Shown: positions 5,802 through 11,955, counted from the stretch's first letter. The stretch: DNA of 13,625 nucleotides from Oscillospiraceae bacterium (GCA_009784335.1 WRBX01000007.1:1-13625), one strand, 5' to 3'. The notes: generated from the sequence alone by a model not told the origin. Made by a program: numbers and translations.

Positions 5802-5966
5802 TTAAAAGTTTCCTCGTTCCCATTCCGACTTAATAGGGGTTTTTATCTGCCACATTTTCTTTTTTACACTTCGGGGCTTTTTGCCGATTGGCTTAATATT
5901 GCCGATTGGCTTAATATTGCCGACATTATAGGGCTTTCTTATGTCATAGGTTCGATATCTTGGCAT
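5802..5966 (-). CDS. Small basic hypothetical protein with NIKPIG tandem repeat
   Basis: This 54-residue ORF starts at ATG 5966, which has GCGAGGAA about 8 bases upstream and lies 23 bp inside the end of the preceding XRE gene. The product (MPRYRTYDIRKPYNVGN...) is basic. It contains two copies of the hexapeptide NIKPIG from an 18-bp perfect tandem duplication (5881-5916). No family is recognised. Position as the last member of a coupled operon and the ribosome binding site favour a real gene; short length and lack of homology leave doubt. Confidence 0.42.
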   Translation of the reverse strand: MPRYRTYDIRKPYNVGNIKPIGNIKPIGKKPRSVKKKMWQIKTPIKSEWERGNF

Positions 5967-6213
5967 TTTTATTCCTCGCTTTCTTTGACGGCTTGGCGTA
6001 TGAGTAGTTTCTTTCAAATTCTTTGACGAATATTTCTTCATAAGTTGTGTTGAATGTTTTTAATATTCTGTAAATTTCCCACTCATTAAATGGCATATAT
6101 CCGTTTTCTTTTTGTATGTAGGTGCTTAGACCTATTCCGAGTATTTTTGCTATTTCTTTTTGTATAATGCCGTTTTGAATTCTTAAAGATTTTAGTTTGT
6201 TTAATTGCCTCAT
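5944..6213 (-). CDS. XRE-family helix-turn-helix regulator
   Basis: This 89-residue protein has a Cro/CI-type HTH over about residues 5-55. NKLKSLRIQNGIIQKEIAKILGI is followed by STYIQKENGYMPFNEWEIYRILKTF, the classic QKEIAKxLGI...SYxxxENG pattern. It likely binds DNA as a repressor of the accessory island. ATG 6213 overlaps the upstream stop as ATGA; a GTG at 6225 in the same frame is less likely. The C-terminal tail is basic (KPSKKARNKNAK). It is the fourth gene of a leftward, translationally coupled run. The inverted sites at 7068-7140 are plausible operators for it or for the 73-residue HTH protein. Confidence 0.8.
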   Translation of the reverse strand: MRQLNKLKSLRIQNGIIQKEIAKILGIGLSTYIQKENGYMPFNEWEIYRILKTFNTTYEEIFVKEFERNYSYAKPSKKARNKNAKISNL

Positions 6214-6572
6214 AGCCACCCACACTTTCTGTATTGATTATACTTGTATAAATTATAATCAAATAATCTTTCCACCCATTCTTTTTTACTGCAAGGTATC
6301 CACTTTTCGTGGAGTTCTTTGGCAGAGTTGGGGCATAGTTTCATATATTCTTTTGGTTTCCAGTGTAAATGCTCCCGCCTTAATTTGCCGCTTAATGTTA
6401 AGATTTGGCATAAAATAGCGGTGAATTTGTTTTCATAATAGCCGCCCTTACCGTCCCACTCTTTGCGCGAATAGCGGGGTTTTAATTCCTCAATAATGCG
6501 GACTTGGTGAAATTCATTCGCCACGGCTTTCAATACTTTGTATGTAGTCTTTGGCTTGTTCGATTGCTCCAT
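6210..6572 (-). CDS. Hypothetical protein of the small-gene operon
   Basis: The 120-residue protein is not recognised. It is hydrophilic, rich in Trp, Tyr and Lys (REHLHWKPKEYMKLCP, KEWVERLFDYNLYKYNQY), with no signal peptide or membrane segment and three Cys residues. ATG 6572 has AAGGGAG about 10 bases upstream, but it makes the gene overlap the 73-residue HTH gene by 59 bp. Its stop overlaps the XRE start by ATGA. The codon pattern is AT-rich like its neighbours. It is likely phage- or island-derived; its function is unknown. Confidence 0.65.
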   Translation of the reverse strand: MEQSNKPKTTYKVLKAVANEFHQVRIIEELKPRYSRKEWDGKGGYYENKFTAILCQILTLSGKLRREHLHWKPKEYMKLCPNSAKELHEKWIPCSKKEWVERLFDYNLYKYNQYRKCGWL

Positions 6573-6735
6573 ATATTTTTTGCTCCCTTCTTGGCGTCAT
6601 TTTTCTAAACCAGCGGCTTAGTGTGCTTTCGTCTATTCCGACACAGTGGGCTACTGCCCAATATGGAATATTTGCATCTGCTATTGCTGATTTTATTTTG
6701 GTGCTTAGTTTGTAAATATAATTAGGTTTTGTCAT
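6514..6735 (-). CDS. Small phage-type HTH protein
   Basis: This 73-residue protein carries IKSAIADANIPYWAVAHCVGIDESTLSRWFRKMTPRREQKIYGAIE over about residues 13-60. The WAVAHCVGIDESTLSRWF core is a helix-turn-helix of the kind seen in small Bacillota phage regulators (LSRWxRK, then a Lys/Arg-rich helix). ATG 6735 overlaps the preceding stop by one base (TAATG), with AAAGGAG about 9 bases upstream. It overlaps the next gene by 59 bp. It is likely a DNA-binding regulator or excisionase-like partner of the divergent recombinase, by position only. Confidence 0.68.
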   Translation of the reverse strand: MTKPNYIYKLSTKIKSAIADANIPYWAVAHCVGIDESTLSRWFRKMTPRREQKIYGAIEQAKDYIQSIESRGE

Positions 6736-7010
6736 TAAAATATTTCTCCTTTGTTAAATTTTCTTTTCATTTCTTTTTCAAATACTTTACAATTATGTGG
6801 GAAGTTATTAAGGTAGGGGGAGAGGGTAAACTTTTTGATTACCATATAGCCTTTTAAGACTAAGTGGATTTCTTTGAATCTGCCGCATTTTTCTTTTTCT
6901 GAGATTGCGGAAATGATTGATAGCTTGCCGATTTTTTTGATTTTGATTTCGGCAATTTGCCCGAGTAGGCGGGTGACGATTTTGAGCTGTTTTGGGGTTA
7001 TGTAATCCAT
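6735..7010 (-). CDS. Hypothetical protein, first gene of the leftward small-gene operon
   Basis: The 91-residue product (MDYITPKQLKIVTRLLGQIAEIKIKKIGKL...) is basic, with no recognised domain. The N-terminus is predicted helical and the middle alternates short hydrophobic strands. ATG 7010 has AAAGGA about 11 bases upstream and is preferred to an in-frame upstream ATG at 7046 that lacks one. It is the promoter-proximal gene of the operon divergent from the tyrosine recombinase. Its stop is joined to the next start by a one-base overlap. Confidence 0.6.
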   Translation of the reverse strand: MDYITPKQLKIVTRLLGQIAEIKIKKIGKLSIISAISEKEKCGRFKEIHLVLKGYMVIKKFTLSPYLNNFPHNCKVFEKEMKRKFNKGEIF

Positions 7011-7067
7011 AATAAAAGCATCCTTTCTAACGAAGAAAAGAGGCATAAGATAAGGGAAAATAAGGCT

Positions 7068-7095
7068 TGTTCGTTAAACGAGAATTTAACGATTT
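7068..7095. promoter_or_regulatory. Inverted TCGTTAAA-N6-TTTAACGA site (site B)
   Basis: Perfect 8-bp inverted arms flank a 6-bp spacer; extended to 11 bp the arms are TGTTCGTTAAA and TTTAACGATTT. It lies in the divergent promoter region, just upstream of a plausible leftward -10 (TATCTT), so it could block that promoter. Confidence 0.55.
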
Positions 7096-7112
7096 TAATT
7101 GGTGTTTGATTA

Positions 7113-7140
7113 ACTTCGTTAAATTAAAGTTTAACGAAGT
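7113..7140. promoter_or_regulatory. Perfect 11-6-11 inverted site (site A), dif-like or operator
   Basis: ACTTCGTTAAA and TTTAACGAAGT are perfect 11-bp inverted arms around a 6-bp spacer (TTAAAG), 28 bp in all, centred 45 bp from site B. The 11-6-11 layout is that of Xer/dif core sites, and the first arm shares 8 of 11 bases with ACTTCCTAGAA, the arm I recall for the Bacillus subtilis dif site. It lies about 33 bp before the recombinase start. Repressor operator is the main alternative. Confidence 0.6.
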
Positions 7141-7172
7141 AGGATGGAAGTTAATTAGAGAAAGTGACTAAA

Positions 7173-8162
7173 ATGAGCGAAATCACGACTATCGCGGATA
7201 TAATCCGCAAATTTCTAATTCATATCGACACCGTTAAGGGAAAGGCTGCGCGCACCACTGCGGCTTATAATTATGATCTCACAAATTTCTTTCGCTTTAT
7301 AAAAGTTCATAAAAAGCTGGCGCCTGCGCCTGATGGCTTCTATTCGAGCGAGCCGGGCGAGACTATCGCTGCTCTGAGGACGATTGAAATTTCCCAGATG
7401 AGCCATACCCTGCTCCGCGAAATCTCTTCGGATGATTTGCTTGAATTTATGGCGCATTTGAATAAGTATCACAAAACCACGGCGCGCCCCCGCAAGCGCT
7501 ACACTGCCACCTTAAATGTGTTCTTCAAGTTCGTTCATCAGCATCAAAAGTTGATTGATTCCAACCCTGCTGATTTGTTGGAAGCGCCTAAAATCGGCAA
7601 AACCATCCCGATTCATCTTGATTTGGAAGGTGCAAAGCAGCTGCTTAACTTCGTTAAACTTTCAGATAATCTTCGCGATTTCACCATCATCACGCTTTTT
7701 CTAAACTGCGGAATGCGGCTTTCCGAGCTGGTTTCCATTGATGTTCGCGATATCCGCGAGAGCAAAATCACCATCACCGGCAAGGGTAATAAGCAGCGCA
7801 CTGTCTACCTCAATTCCGCCTGCCAAATAGCGCTAAATTCCTACCTCCCCCTCCGCCATAAGATTGAAACCACTGATTCTGCGCTGTTTCTTAACAATCA
7901 TAATAAGCGGCTTGGTGCACGCGGGGTTCAGCTTATGGTGGAAAAATATGTTAAACTGGCTAATTTGGACCCTCGGATAACAGTGCACAAGCTTCGCCAT
8001 ACCGCGGCCACTCTGATGTATCAGCATGGAAATGTGGATATTCGCGCTTTGCAGGCGATTCTCGGCCATGAACAGCTTTCCACAACCGAGATTTACACGC
8101 ACATTAACGAAAAACGCCTGCAAGATGCCGTGGCGGCAAATCCATTATCAAGCGGCAATTAG
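7173..8162 (+). CDS. Tyrosine recombinase of the XerC/XerD type
   Basis: This 329-residue site-specific recombinase has an intact catalytic set: Arg182 in NCGMRLSELVSID, Lys204 in GKGNKQR, His272-xx-Arg275 in HKLRHTAAT, His299 in ILGHEQLSTTEIY and nucleophile Tyr308. The N-terminal SAM-like core-binding domain occupies about residues 5-125 and has a long insertion (about 48-80). ATG 7173 is chosen; GTG 7164 in frame is equally possible, since neither has a strong ribosome binding site. It could be the chromosomal Xer protein or the integrase of the surrounding small-gene island. Higher GC than its neighbours argues for a resident gene. Inverted 28-bp sites lie immediately upstream, and ACTTCGTTAAA recurs inside the gene at 7648-7658. 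Confidence 0.9.
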   Translation: MSEITTIADIIRKFLIHIDTVKGKAARTTAAYNYDLTNFFRFIKVHKKLAPAPDGFYSSEPGETIAALRTIEISQMSHTLLREISSDDLLEFMAHLNKYHKTTARPRKRYTATLNVFFKFVHQHQKLIDSNPADLLEAPKIGKTIPIHLDLEGAKQLLNFVKLSDNLRDFTIITLFLNCGMRLSELVSIDVRDIRESKITITGKGNKQRTVYLNSACQIALNSYLPLRHKIETTDSALFLNNHNKRLGARGVQLMVEKYVKLANLDPRITVHKLRHTAATLMYQHGNVDIRALQAILGHEQLSTTEIYTHINEKRLQDAVAANPLSSGN

Positions 8163-8169
8163 AGATTGG

Positions 8170-8448
8170 TCAAAACTTGCTTTCTAATTCAAATTCATTG
8201 GCATTTTTTTCTTTTTTATGATTTTCATTCTTAACTTTCTCCCAGTATTCGGCAAAATATTTCCTGTGCATCTCATCGAGTGCGGCGAAATATCGCTCTC
8301 GAGCTTGCCAATCTTCCTCGGTTTTGTCGTTTTTTATGTAGCGATATGTCCAGCTCCTATCCCTCTCTTGCCGGCCGCCAAGGCAATCATGCATAAAGCG
8401 GAATTTGGTGGTGGTTTTGCCGCCCTTCACTGTGATTATCTCACTCAT
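8170..8448 (-). CDS. Hypothetical protein
   Basis: This 92-residue protein starts MSEIITVKGGKTTTKFRF. It is highly charged, with a long predicted helix from about residue 42 onward (KTEEDWQARERYFAALDEMHRKYFAEYWEKVKNE...). No domain is recognised and there is no membrane segment. ATG 8448 overlaps the upstream gene's stop by 8 bp, indicating translational coupling. It converges with the recombinase gene with a 7-bp gap. It is probably part of the accessory island. Confidence 0.55.
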   Translation of the reverse strand: MSEIITVKGGKTTTKFRFMHDCLGGRQERDRSWTYRYIKNDKTEEDWQARERYFAALDEMHRKYFAEYWEKVKNENHKKEKNANEFELESKF

Positions 8449-8656
8449 CGGTATCACATTCCGGAGTGAAAACCCTAGCCACACGCCCGTATTTATCGAG
8501 CAACGCTAGAATGTGCATTGGAATTTTGATATGTTTTATAGACTCTGCGGGCTTAATATCGCAGCCTTTTGAGCAAATTGCCGCAAGAGTTTTATATGGA
8601 TCCTCGCTTTCGAAACAATGCTCCATAAAGGATGGAAAAAATACAAAACTTTTCAT
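8441..8656 (-). CDS. Hypothetical protein, first of a coupled pair
   Basis: The 71-residue product begins MKSFVFFPSFMEHCFES and includes HIKIPMHILALLDKYGRVARVF, a possible amphipathic helix-strand unit. It is not recognised. ATG 8656 has AAAGGA about 10 bases upstream. The long AT-rich palindromic region at 8673-8870 lies immediately upstream and probably holds its promoter and control sites. Confidence 0.55.
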   Translation of the reverse strand: MKSFVFFPSFMEHCFESEDPYKTLAAICSKGCDIKPAESIKHIKIPMHILALLDKYGRVARVFTPECDTDE

Positions 8657-8672
8657 TTAAATCATTCCTTTC

Positions 8673-8870
8673 TTTAAATTTAACTTTAAAACAAAAATTG
8701 CTTTATCAAGCGCCCTAATGCGCTTGAAATAAAGCATAATATTGAAATTAACATTAATGTTAATGTTAATATTAAAGTTAATATTAACTTTACATGTTTT
8801 GAATCAAAACGCTTGAAGCGTTTGATTAAAACAGTTATTTATGTTAAAGTTAAACTTAAATTTAAAATAG
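8673..8870. promoter_or_regulatory. Nested palindromes and GTTAAT hexamer array upstream of the coupled pair
   Basis: The centre (8748-8792) is an array of about seven RTTAAY-like hexamers containing perfect palindromes of 16 bp (8748-8763) and 20 bp (8773-8792). It is flanked by two long hairpins, 8700-8735 (GCTTTAT-CAAGCGC stem) and 8796-8832 (about 16 bp, loop TTGA). Outside these, related TTTAAATTTAACTTTAA tracts occur in inverse orientation at about 8673-8690 and 8842-8868. The stretch holds no gene. It could be a multi-site operator or a replication or recombination site. Confidence 0.5.
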
Positions 8871-8954
8871 CAGATTAAAAATCAAGGTCAATACTGTCTA
8901 TGATATTGCAGAGATTTGCTTGACAAATGAAAATAGTGTGGTAATGCAAAAAGA

Positions 8955-9197
8955 CTAAGTAGGGCAACGCAAATTAAGATTAACCAAAATTATATCGTCG
9001 CCGATTTTCTTTATATGATGCCAGGGGATAATAAAATCCTCGCGACGAGCGAAGATGCCGCAATGGCGCCCCGGCACAATAATGGCTAGAATTTTGCCGG
9101 AACACTCGTCGATTTCAAGGTCGCACACGCAGCCGAGCCGCCGCCCGTCGATAATATCTATCACTTCTTTTTTGCAGAGATTTACGAATCTATCCAT
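8955..9197 (-). CDS. YlmC/YmxH-family PRC-barrel sporulation protein
   Basis: This 80-residue PRC-barrel protein runs MDRFVNLCKKEVIDIIDGRRLG, CVCDLEIDECSGKILAIIVPG, then ARREDFIIPWHHIKKIGDDIILV. This matches the whole length of the YlmC/YmxH group (about 76-85 aa), found in spore-forming Bacillota; its molecular role is not established. ATG 9197 is preferred because it matches family length. GGAAAGG lies about 16 bases upstream, so the ribosome binding site is not ideal, and the frame stays open to 9302 without family-like content. A Cys-rich tinge (four Cys) is unusual. It is monocistronic by context. Confidence 0.82.
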   Translation of the reverse strand: MDRFVNLCKKEVIDIIDGRRLGCVCDLEIDECSGKILAIIVPGRHCGIFARREDFIIPWHHIKKIGDDIILVNLNLRCPT

Positions 9198-9287
9198 ATA
9201 ATAAGTGCCATCGCCTTTCCAGCCACAAAAATTGTATAACCGCTTTTTTGCAATCCCTACTGGCCGGATAAGGCGCAAATGGCACGC

Positions 9288-9335
9288 TGCGCCAAAATGC
9301 AAGTGCGTAGCGCTACTTTATGCATTTTGTGCGCA
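9288..9335. repeat. Intergenic inverted repeat
   Basis: TGCGCCAAAATGCA (9288-9301) pairs with 9321-9335 with one bulged base. Between them is a 10-bp palindrome, GTAGCGCTAC (9307-9316). It lies upstream of the YlmC-like gene and is of the same short nested-hairpin style as elsewhere in the window. Confidence 0.55.
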
Positions 9336-9350
9336 TGCGCTGCAGGCTTC

Positions 9351-9400
9351 ATTTTGAATTTATTCAAAATAAAATCACCCATCATATTATATGCGGGTGA
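9351..9400 (-). terminator. Intrinsic terminator pair for the leftward pgi operon
   Basis: On the leftward strand a TCACCC/GGGTGA stem (9375-9380 with 9395-9400) is followed by TTTTATTTT. A second 8-bp hairpin (9351-9358 with 9363-9370) comes next. It follows the 61-residue ORF directly and closes that transcription unit. Confidence 0.6.
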
Positions 9401-9417
9401 CAATGTTTTTTGAACGA

Positions 9418-9603
9418 TTACAAGCCTAAAGCTTTGCGTAATTCCGGATTTAGATTTTCCTCGATTTGCTCATATCTATATGAATTGCGCGATTTCATGC
9501 GAGCCAAAGCAGTGCGCAGAGGGCCGTGAGGCATATTTTCAATATCATGCCCTTCCTCTAATTGCGCGATGCATTGGTTCACTTCGTCCTCATGCCGGAA
9601 CAT
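9418..9603 (-). CDS. Small hypothetical protein downstream of pgi
   Basis: The 61-residue acidic product (MFRHEDEVNQCIAQLEEGHDIENMPHGPL...) is predicted mostly helical, ending ENLNPELRKALGL. No family is recognised. ATG 9603 overlaps the stop of the 28-residue ORF by one base (TAATG), so it is likely read by translational coupling; no independent ribosome binding site is seen. It is followed by a good terminator. The arrangement suggests a genuine last gene of the pgi transcript. Confidence 0.6.
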   Translation of the reverse strand: MFRHEDEVNQCIAQLEEGHDIENMPHGPLRTALARMKSRNSYRYEQIEENLNPELRKALGL

Positions 9604-9689
9604 TATTTAGCTTCGTTTTTCGACCAATTAAGCTGAGCATTAAGCGTTCTCCTGATTTTTCCTCTTCTATCCAACTTTTCTTTTGCCAT
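9603..9689 (-). CDS. Very short basic ORF coupled to the 61-residue gene
   Basis: The 28-residue peptide begins MAKEKLDRRGKIRRTLNAQL and is Lys/Arg-rich. ATG 9689 has AAGGGG about 10 bases upstream, a better site than that of the gene it precedes. It lies 34 bp after the pgi stop. It could be a real micro-protein or a leader ORF whose translation delivers ribosomes to the next gene. A frameshift splitting one approximately 90-residue gene is also possible. Confidence 0.45.
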   Translation of the reverse strand: MAKEKLDRRGKIRRTLNAQLNWSKNEAK

Positions 9690-9723
9690 TAATTTCTTTC
9701 CCCTTTCTACTAATAAAATGGTA

Positions 9724-11067
9724 TCAATTATTCTTCAAAATGTCAAGCATTTCGCGCTTATAGCTTTCCACGCCGGGCTGATTAAAGGGATTAACGCCCA
9801 TCATATAGGCAGAAATTGCGCAGGCCTTTTCGAAGAAATAGAATAATTCGCCGAGAGTTTCCTCATTACGCTCATCGATTTCGATGAGAAGATTTGGCAC
9901 ACCGCCGGCGACATGGGCTTTTTGAGTGCCGAGGAATGCGCCGTTTTGGACGAAATCTATGCTTCTGCCTTCGAGGAAATTCAGGCCGTCGCCGGTTTCG
10001 TTGTAGGGGCGACCGTCCTCGGTCGCCCGCGGGACATCGAGGACGATATCCCCTACATGCGGCACAACCATGGCGTTTCTTGAATTTTTAATCTTAATCA
10101 CGGTTTCGAAAATTATCCTTTGCCCATCCTGCACATACTGACCGAGCGAATGCAAATCGGTGGTGAAAATCATGCCGGCGGGGAAAATGCCTTTGCCATC
10201 TTTGCCCTCGCTCTCGCCGAAAAGCTGCTTCCACCACTCGGTGAACACCTGCAAATAAGGCTCATAGGAAACCAGCACTTCAATGGGTTTGCGCCGGTCG
10301 GCAAGCTTTTGGCGAACCATAGCATATTCGATAATGCCGTTATTATTCATAGCATTTTGCGCTCCTTGCAGAAGCTTGTAAAGGTTAGCACCTTGCACAG
10401 CGAGAGGCAGCAGGCCAACGGCGGTGAGCACGCTGAACCGCCCGCCAACATCATCGGGAACAACAAACGATTTATATCCCTTCTCGTTTGCCAGGCTTTT
10501 CAGCACGCCTTTTTCTTTATCGGTGGTGACATAAATGCGCTCTTTCGCCTTATCGCCGTATTTTTCTTCCATAAATTTGCGAAGGAAACGGAACGCGAGG
10601 GCAGGCTCGAGGGTGGTGCCGCTTTTGGAAATCACATTAAGGCTTACGGATTTATCCTTGATATATTCAAGGATATCATGGAGATAATCACTTGAGATAT
10701 TATTTCCGACGAAGATGATTTCTGGATCCTGAATCCCGAATCCTGAACCCTGGAGAAACTCAATTCCCGCTCGCGCACCTAAATATGAGCCGCCGATGCC
10801 GCAAACAAGGAAAACTTCGCTTTCGGCGCGGATTTTTTCGGCAGTGGCGATTATATCTTCGAGTTCTGAGGGAGTGCCTTCGATGTGCGGGACGCCCGGG
10901 ACGGCGTCCCCTACGAGATACCCATTCGGTAGATCGCGCCAGCCGAGGAACTCATTGCCCTCGCCGGTGCCGCTTGACAGCTCATCCTCCGCCCTTGCCG
11001 CAACTTTGCGAATTAGCTCCAAATCGCTCTCGACCAAACCCGAATGTTCATATGAAAATTTTAACAT
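9724..11067 (-). CDS. pgi: Glucose-6-phosphate isomerase with repeat-encoded insertions
   Basis: This cytosolic enzyme interconverts glucose-6-phosphate and fructose-6-phosphate in glycolysis and gluconeogenesis. Family landmarks are GIGGSYLGARAG (90-101), the SIS motif SKSGTTLEPALAFR (147-160), GGRFSVLTAVGLLPLA, the GQYVQDGQR segment and the conserved C-terminal GVNPFNQPGVESYK. Length (447 aa) is normal for the Bacillota form. ATG 11067 has AAAGGAG 6-7 bases upstream. Three segments are repeat-derived: residues about 50-61 (variant GGGACGCC palindrome), 104-115 (GGATTCA heptamers) and 345-356 (GGGCGACC palindrome). All are at surface-loop-like positions between conserved motifs. The frame is uninterrupted and catalytic motifs are retained. 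Confidence 0.95.
   Translation of the reverse strand: MLKFSYEHSGLVESDLELIRKVAARAEDELSSGTGEGNEFLGWRDLPNGYLVGDAVPGVPHIEGTPSELEDIIATAEKIRAESEVFLVCGIGGSYLGARAGIEFLQGSGFGIQDPEIIFVGNNISSDYLHDILEYIKDKSVSLNVISKSGTTLEPALAFRFLRKFMEEKYGDKAKERIYVTTDKEKGVLKSLANEKGYKSFVVPDDVGGRFSVLTAVGLLPLAVQGANLYKLLQGAQNAMNNNGIIEYAMVRQKLADRRKPIEVLVSYEPYLQVFTEWWKQLFGESEGKDGKGIFPAGMIFTTDLHSLGQYVQDGQRIIFETVIKIKNSRNAMVVPHVGDIVLDVPRATEDGRPYNETGDGLNFLEGRSIDFVQNGAFLGTQKAHVAGGVPNLLIEIDERNEETLGELFYFFEKACAISAYMMGVNPFNQPGVESYKREMLDILKNN
10000..10030 (+). repeat. GGGCGACCG palindromic repeat, copy 3 (inside pgi)
   Basis: All 31 bases are identical to 2671-2701 in the RAYT gene. Read from the pgi strand it encodes PRATEDGRPYN at residues about 345-356. 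Confidence 0.9.
10722..10752. repeat. GGATTCA-type heptamer tract inside pgi
   Basis: About four heptamers of GGATTCA/GGATTCG type (reverse strand) are translated as QGSGFGIQDPE, residues about 106-115. Relatives have a different, variable loop here before IIFVGNN. Confidence 0.7.
10888..10917 (-). repeat. Variant palindromic repeat (GGGACGCC...GGCGTCCC) inside pgi
   Basis: An 8-bp stem (10889-10896 with 10903-10910) is followed by CCTAC, the same flank as the GGGCGACC copies. This makes it a diverged member of that family in the inverse orientation. It is read in frame as VGDAVPGVP, residues about 52-60 of Pgi. Confidence 0.7.
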
Positions 11068-11090
11068 GATTAACTCCTTTCAGTAGTTAA

Positions 11091-11192
11091 AGCATTTAGC
11101 ATATGGCATTTAGCATTTAGTTTTGAATGCAATATCTTCGAAGAAAAACATACATACTAAATGCTAGATACTAAATACTAAATGCTAGCTAC
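11091..11192. repeat. Inverted GCATTTA/CTAAATG heptamer element between minD and pgi
   Basis: The left arm (11091-11120) has GCATTTA-type heptamers and the right arm (11156-11192) the inverse CTAAATG/CTAGATA units. A 35-bp core separates them. The right arm contains the minD stop codon. The element fills almost the entire minD-pgi gap. Confidence 0.75.
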
Positions 11193-11941
11193 TTCGGCTT
11201 TCTCCTAAGCCTAATCAGCGGAACTGCTTCTCCCTCTATTCTTCTGGCGATATTCATAAATGCTTTTGCGGCATCGGAGCGGCGGGGGGCGCCGAGGACA
11301 GAATCGCCAACAAGGCGAGAAATATCGCTATCTTCGGGGATAATGCCCAAAGTGTCAATGCCCATCATCTCAATCACATCGCTGATTGGGAGAGTTTTGC
11401 CTTTTTTAATCCAGTCGCGGCGAACTCTATTAATCACCAAATATTGTGTTAGCAGCTCTTCTTTTTCTAAGAGACCGATTGCACGATCGGCATCGCGGAT
11501 GGCAATTGGCTCAGAAAGCGTGACGATAATCGCGATGGTCGCCGGCGCAATGGCATTTTTGAAGCCTTGCCCTATGCCGGCGGGGCAATCAATAATCACA
11601 TAATCCATGATGTGCTCCCAATATGTAGCGATGGCGGTCATATCCTCGGGGGTGAGAACGAGGCCATCATCGATTTGCGGGCTGTTTAGAAGATAGAGAT
11701 TATCAATGCCTGTCCACACAATTGCCTTCTCGGGCGCTATATGCCCTTTTAGAATATCGCCGTAATCATGCATGATATTATCCTGCAAATCAAGCATGAT
11801 ATCAATGTTGCGAAGGCCCATATCGCCATCAATGAGCAGCACTTTATTGCCAAGCTCTGCCAGGCTCTTGCCGATATTTACAGCGGTGGTGGTTTTGCCC
11901 ACTCCGCCTTTGCCAGATGTGACAACAATAATATGTTTCAT
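11189..11941 (-). CDS. minD: Septum-site determining ATPase MinD, short C-terminus
   Basis: This is a ParA/MinD-type ATPase that positions the division septum, normally by ATP-dependent membrane binding and recruitment of MinC. A deviant Walker A, KGGVGKTTT (11-19), opens the protein. It is followed by LLIDGDMGLRNIDIML (35-50), the Walker B region YVIIDCPAGIG (114-124) and NIARRIEGEAVPLIRL near the end. ATG 11941 follows AAAGGAGAG at good spacing; the open frame upstream of it is repeat-derived and excluded. At 250 residues it lacks the C-terminal amphipathic helix (FFSRLFG-like) usual after the EVPL segment, and its stop lies in a repeat arm. No minC or minE is in the window. It follows mrdA, as in many Clostridia, except for the inserted GxxExxY element. 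Confidence 0.92.
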   Translation of the reverse strand: MKHIIVVTSGKGGVGKTTTAVNIGKSLAELGNKVLLIDGDMGLRNIDIMLDLQDNIMHDYGDILKGHIAPEKAIVWTGIDNLYLLNSPQIDDGLVLTPEDMTAIATYWEHIMDYVIIDCPAGIGQGFKNAIAPATIAIIVTLSEPIAIRDADRAIGLLEKEELLTQYLVINRVRRDWIKKGKTLPISDVIEMMGIDTLGIIPEDSDISRLVGDSVLGAPRRSDAAKAFMNIARRIEGEAVPLIRLRRKPK

Positions 11942-11955
11942 AATCTCTCCTTTTG

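Noticed and set aside
5360..5823. Two leftward ORFs in the hairpin-dense stretch
   Set aside because: They lack ribosome binding sites and their residues mirror the palindromes, so they are taken as chance frames.
5799..6026. Rightward ORF with repeated DWLNIA
   Set aside because: It is antisense to the XRE gene and the 54-residue ORF, without a ribosome binding site; the repeat is just the 18-bp duplication.
8920..8947. TTGACA with TAATGC, possible rightward promoter
   Set aside because: The -10 is poor and no rightward gene follows before the convergent YlmC-like gene.
10120..10695. 191-residue rightward ORF
   Set aside because: It lies wholly antisense to pgi, whose catalytic motifs are clear; the long open frame reflects pgi codon use.
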